A stretch of 9,441 nucleotides of DNA. Origin: an uncultured Kineothrix sp. GTDB taxonomy: Bacteria > Bacillota > Clostridia > Lachnospirales > Lachnospiraceae. Below are positions 7,229 through 9,441 of the stretch, piece after piece. The position numbers and the translations under genes were made by a program. Each line of letters starts with the position of its first letter. Positions within the stretch are counted from its first letter, which is position 1. Below the pieces are notes generated by a model. It was not told where the DNA came from. It ran no database searches and saw only the letters and a list, made by a program, of their open reading frames with translations. Location of the stretch: the NCBI GenBank assembly GCA_910587275.1, contig CAJUMD010000125.1:1-9441 (forward strand). Reading direction: 5' to 3'.

Positions 7229-7303
7229 GTATATTCATACATTATAGTTATGTAACCGTCCGTCTTATGACACACTGCGGCGGAAACCTTACATATTTAT
7301 ACA
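7228..7303 (-). promoter_or_regulatory. Potentially structured serC leader
   Basis: Three nested pairings can be read in the leader. TGTATA (7303-7298) pairs with TATACA (7233-7228), which shares its last base with the ribosome site. TATGTAA (7295-7289) pairs with TTACATA (7255-7249). CCGCCG (7283-7278) pairs with CGG-A-CGG (7262-7256) with one bulged A. The loop is 15 nt. The outer stems are A+T-rich and weak. The stem ends at the Shine-Dalgarno site, so it could tune translation. No known riboswitch class or T-box was recognised; the leader is too short for a T-box. Confidence 0.4.
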
Positions 7304-7311
7304 TAAATTTT

Positions 7312-7340
7312 ATTTTACCTTTCTTATCCGCATTCGTCAA
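7312..7340 (-). promoter_or_regulatory. Promoter of the serC-serA-ogt operon
   Basis: TTGACG (7340-7335) and TAAAAT (7317-7312) on the minus strand are separated by exactly 17 bp, a strong SigA-type match. The expected transcript start is about 7305, giving a leader of about 90 nt. It begins only 18 bp past the helicase stop codon, so serC is independently expressed. Confidence 0.8.
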
Positions 7341-7358
7341 CCACCAAACACAAATGTT

Positions 7359-8711
7359 TCAGGGAACATGGATATCAGATATAAACGCAACCTCACAATA
7401 CTTTGCAACTTCATGCAGCAGCTTACTTTTCTTTGCGTATTCCAGGTACCCGACCATGTATATCTCATCTTTAGCCCGTGACAGCGCCACGTTTAACCGC
7501 CGGTTATCTGCAAGAAACCTGTATGATCCATGTGACCGGGTAAGGGAAAAAACAACAATATCACTTTCTTTTCCCTGAAACCCGTCAACGGTATCAACCT
7601 TGGAATTAATATATTGCGGCTTCCGTTCACGTATTATCTGCCTTAGTCTGTTAACCTGACTCCTGTAAGGCGCGATAACCGCAACCGAACGCTCTTTGTT
7701 TAATTCATTGTCCAACTGGCAAATCAATGATGACACAATGGTACATTCATCAAGATTATAAATTTGTTGCTTTTCATCATCCGTTATCGGCGGCCAACAC
7801 TGGCTTGGTTCGTAATCCAACCACATTACTTTACCCAAATATGCGTCTGAACGTCCGTTTATCAGCTTTCCTGAGTAAAACAAGGTCCCGACCAGCGTCC
7901 CTATGCGCTCTGCCATGCGGTATTGCGTATCAAGAAGCGTTACGCACTTAGATGCCGAAAACAATTGATTGATATACATATACTTTTGCAGATTACAGTT
8001 TTCTATACTTCGGATCACATCAATTTCCTCAGAGCAGAACACCGGCGGAAGCTGCTTGGGATCACCGACGAGTATGGCTTTTTTTGCCACTGCTAAAGGC
8101 ATAAGGATTTCGGGCAGGGTTGCTTTACAGACCTCATCAATGATAACGACATCAAACATCTCCGCCGTTGTGTCATAAGAATATGCCTTTACCCGGTTGC
8201 AGGTCATGCCCGCAATATTGGCAGACAGGGACAATGCCTTCTCCAAACTTTTATCTTCATATCTTGAAACCGCTTCCACAATCAATTCCGCGAGCTCTCT
8301 GTTTTCCAAATGGCTCAGAAGCCAGTCCGCATATCCCCTGATCACCGATTCCGGGGAATAATCATCCGAAGAATTGTCCTGTTCTTTATCCCTGATTCGT
8401 ACCATACGAATGGAATCGTTATAATCGGCAAGACGTGACAGGAGATTATTTACTGCGATATGCGTCTCTGAACAAATCAGAATCCGTACCTTCGGATTTG
8501 CCCGGTAAAGCTGAAGGCATATTTCAGTAATTACCTGTGTTTTCCCTGTTCCGGGAGGTCCCTGAATCAGCGATAAAACATTATCGCTTAAAGCAAGCGA
8601 AACCGCCCGCTTTTGAGACTCGTTTAATGTAAGGCTGTATTCCAGCCCATTGCTGCCAAATGAGGGAATTGCCGTGGGATGGATAAATTCAAGGAATAAA
8701 CCCGGATTCAA
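7359..8711 (-). CDS. Superfamily 1 DNA/RNA helicase (COG1112, DNA2/NAM7-like)
   Basis: The 450-codon frame carries a complete Upf1/DNA2-type helicase core: Q-like NESQKRAV (30-37), Walker A GPPGTGKT (51-58), Ia SETHIAVNNLL, Walker B VVIIDEVCKA (188-197), III VGDPKQLPP (215-223), IV LDTQYRM (260-266), V VDTVDGFQGKESD (372-384) and VI LNVALSRAK (406-414). The DEV[CS]KA form of motif II suits COG1112 proteins, which include helicases of phage-defence loci. Members of the SF1B branch move 5' to 3'; the substrate here is unknown. There is little sequence before motif Q, so this is a near-minimal core without accessory domain. The frame opens with TTG 8711, which has no ribosome site. A well-placed ATG 8722 with GGAGG reaches TGA after four codons, one base out of frame with the helicase. 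The start is therefore uncertain, and the gene may be 5'-disrupted. Confidence 0.85.
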   Translation of the reverse strand: MNPGLFLEFIHPTAIPSFGSNGLEYSLTLNESQKRAVSLALSDNVLSLIQGPPGTGKTQVITEICLQLYRANPKVRILICSETHIAVNNLLSRLADYNDSIRMVRIRDKEQDNSSDDYSPESVIRGYADWLLSHLENRELAELIVEAVSRYEDKSLEKALSLSANIAGMTCNRVKAYSYDTTAEMFDVVIIDEVCKATLPEILMPLAVAKKAILVGDPKQLPPVFCSEEIDVIRSIENCNLQKYMYINQLFSASKCVTLLDTQYRMAERIGTLVGTLFYSGKLINGRSDAYLGKVMWLDYEPSQCWPPITDDEKQQIYNLDECTIVSSLICQLDNELNKERSVAVIAPYRSQVNRLRQIIRERKPQYINSKVDTVDGFQGKESDIVVFSLTRSHGSYRFLADNRRLNVALSRAKDEIYMVGYLEYAKKSKLLHEVAKYCEVAFISDIHVP

Positions 8712-8736
8712 AACCGCAGCATATCAGATTTCCTCC
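8708..8736 (-). other. Abortive start of the helicase gene (ribosome site, ATG, early stop)
   Basis: GGAGG (8736-8732), a 9-nt spacer and ATG 8722 form a textbook start, overlapping the stop of the preceding small ORF as TGATATG. The reading is ATG-CTG-CGG-TTT-TGA, four codons and a stop at 8710-8708. One extra base, for example a fifth T in the TTTT run at 8710-8713, would give MLRFLNPGLF and lead straight into the helicase. This suggests a one-base deletion in a homopolymer or a sequencing error. Confidence 0.6.
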
Positions 8737-8855
8737 AAAATATTCCGTTGCCGCCCGATTTTCGTCTTTTCGCCTGCATTACTGACTTGTATCGCACGTT
8801 CGTCCAAAAATATCTGCCACTGCTGCAGATGCTCCATCCAATACTCATGTTTCAT
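8724..8855 (-). CDS. Small ORF of 43 residues, unknown function
   Basis: The short frame starts at ATG 8855 with GAGG 7 nt upstream and ends at TGA 8724. The product (MKHEYWMEHLQQWQIFLDER...) is hydrophilic and mostly helical in appearance, with aromatic residues near the N-terminus and a basic middle. It overlaps the end of the upstream 127-residue ORF by 11 bp (ATGAAACATGA), which favours translational coupling. It is in the same frame as the helicase: only its TGA and four further codons separate it from TTG 8711. It could be a separate small protein, or the true helicase N-terminus cut off by a nonsense codon. I do not recognise a family. Confidence 0.5.
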   Translation of the reverse strand: MKHEYWMEHLQQWQIFLDERAIQVSNAGEKTKIGRQRNILEEI

Positions 8856-9228
8856 ATCCGCACCTCACTTTTGTCACACGGAAAGACAGTTCCGATGCCA
8901 GGAAATCTATACTGACACCAGGCAGCATATGATTCAGGATACTCATAATCACCTGCCGGTTCTCGACCAATAACTCCCCGTCCGTCATTTCCGGCAGCTC
9001 AACGGCATACGTACAGTCACGGCAAGCCTCGATTATGGATATTATTCCATCGGATAAAAACAGCCTGTTCGACCGCAGCTCCGCACGGAGCACTTGATGA
9101 TTGACCAGCTTTTGTATTGCCGTTGCCTTGACATAATCAGAAAAAATCCATAAAAGTTCGGAAATTGCCTGTGCGGAATCGATATCGCGCAGTTCTATTT
9201 TCCATAAAAATATGATAGGGCATAGCAA
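8845..9228 (-). CDS. Hypothetical protein, 127 residues, in the helicase operon
   Basis: I do not recognise this protein. It appears mainly helical in the first half (DIDSAQAISELLWIFSDYVK) with a mixed alpha/beta second half ending SFRVTKVRCGYET. There is no signal peptide or clear membrane segment; the run LLCPIIFLW at the start is hydrophobic but short. The start at TTG 9228 is supported by GAGG 8 nt upstream and by the absence of any ATG or GTG before the in-frame TAG at 9258. It begins 19 nt after the coiled-coil ORF ends and overlaps the next small ORF by 11 bp. Alternatively it could be the frame-shifted C-terminus of the coiled-coil protein: dropping one base near 9250 would fuse SLER to KKCEAWQLL. 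Confidence 0.6.
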   Translation of the reverse strand: MLCPIIFLWKIELRDIDSAQAISELLWIFSDYVKATAIQKLVNHQVLRAELRSNRLFLSDGIISIIEACRDCTYAVELPEMTDGELLVENRQVIMSILNHMLPGVSIDFLASELSFRVTKVRCGYET

Positions 9229-9247
9229 CTGCCACGCCTCACATTTC

Positions 9248-9441
9248 TTACCGTTCTAACGATTTCTCAATCTTCCACTTCTGCCCCTTCAAGTCATTCT
9301 GCTTTTCATACAGATTATTGCGCTCTTTGCAGAGTTCTTTCATACGTTTCAACTGTTCCCGCCCCCAGCAATCCGGCTCTATCTTCTTATATTCCCCAGT
9401 CAGATTGCGGATTGTATTATTGTTTTCTTTTATCTGCTCCG
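9248..9441 (-). CDS. C-terminal part of a coiled-coil protein (runs off the window)
   Basis: A minus-strand frame is open from the window edge to TAA 9248, giving the last 63 residues of a longer protein. The sequence is dominated by Glu, Lys, Asn, Arg and Leu with heptad-like spacing (REQLKRMKELCKERNNLYEK), typical of a coiled coil. The interruption EPDCWGR at about residues 21-27 could be a turn between two helices. It is the most upstream gene visible in the helicase operon. No family can be assigned from this fragment. Confidence 0.6.
   Translation of the reverse strand, partial: EQIKENNNTIRNLTGEYKKIEPDCWGREQLKRMKELCKERNNLYEKQNDLKGQKWKIEKSLER

Noticed and set aside
7242..7248. TATAAT on the minus strand just before serC
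   Set aside because: No -35 box at a usable distance and it lies between leader pairing segments; the promoter at 7312-7340 is far better.
7215..7305. T-box or riboswitch controlling serC
   Set aside because: Leader is only about 90 nt, with no T-box core or specifier arrangement and no terminator stem with T-run.
7340..7380. Terminator between helicase and serC (ATGTT...AACAT followed by TTTGTGTTT)
   Set aside because: The stem is only 5 bp and A+T-rich, and the T-run is interrupted; not supportable as an intrinsic terminator.
8724..8726. TGA as a selenocysteine codon or RF2-like recoding at TGA 8710-8708
   Set aside because: No SECIS-like hairpin was evident and the context is not redox-related. 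A +1 shift at TTT-TGA runs into another TGA a few codons on and does not reach the helicase frame.
1..9441. CRISPR array, insertion sequence, tRNA or rRNA
   Set aside because: No regularly spaced repeats, transposase frames, terminal inverted repeats, or RNA gene signatures were seen on either strand.

Overview
The window looks like the chromosome of a gut-type Lachnospiraceae or related Clostridia. SerC, SerA, the UvrX-like Y-family polymerase and the alkylguanine transferase all have the look of that group, Shine-Dalgarno sites are strong, and a Firmicutes-type LexA box is present. This placement is inferred from sequence style, not from a database search.

Left part (about 1-2890). A minus-strand gene encodes an 824-residue cytoplasmic protein resembling the PcRGLX/YetA family (RIFT-barrel N-terminus, (alpha/alpha) toroid C-terminus), probably acting on pectin-derived sugars. 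It diverges from a plus-strand translesion polymerase gene. The shared 240-bp intergenic region holds two predicted promoters, a LexA/DinR box inside the polymerase promoter, and an 11-bp direct repeat flanking the -10 box of the lyase-like gene.

Middle (about 2890-7340). The SOS-type Y-family polymerase (plus) runs tail-to-tail into an O6-alkylguanine-DNA methyltransferase gene (minus), with 47 bp of coding overlap. That repair gene is the last of an apparent minus-strand operon serC-serA-ogt. The operon has a good promoter just left of the helicase stop and a roughly 90-nt leader that can fold into a nested hairpin ending at the serC ribosome site. SerC and SerA carry out successive steps of serine synthesis.

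Right part (about 7359-9441). The DNA is visibly more A+T-rich and holds a compact minus-strand gene string: the C-terminus of a coiled-coil protein (running off the edge), a 127-residue unknown, a 43-residue unknown, and a COG1112-type superfamily 1 helicase with all motifs. Each junction has its own Shine-Dalgarno site and the genes nearly touch or overlap. The helicase start is abnormal: the well-placed ATG hits a stop after four codons, and the helicase frame is reached only from a TTG with no ribosome site. This is the most interesting region. It may be an accessory, possibly defence-related, operon, either with one inactivated gene or with unusual translation. Its upstream part lies outside the window, so no system can be named.
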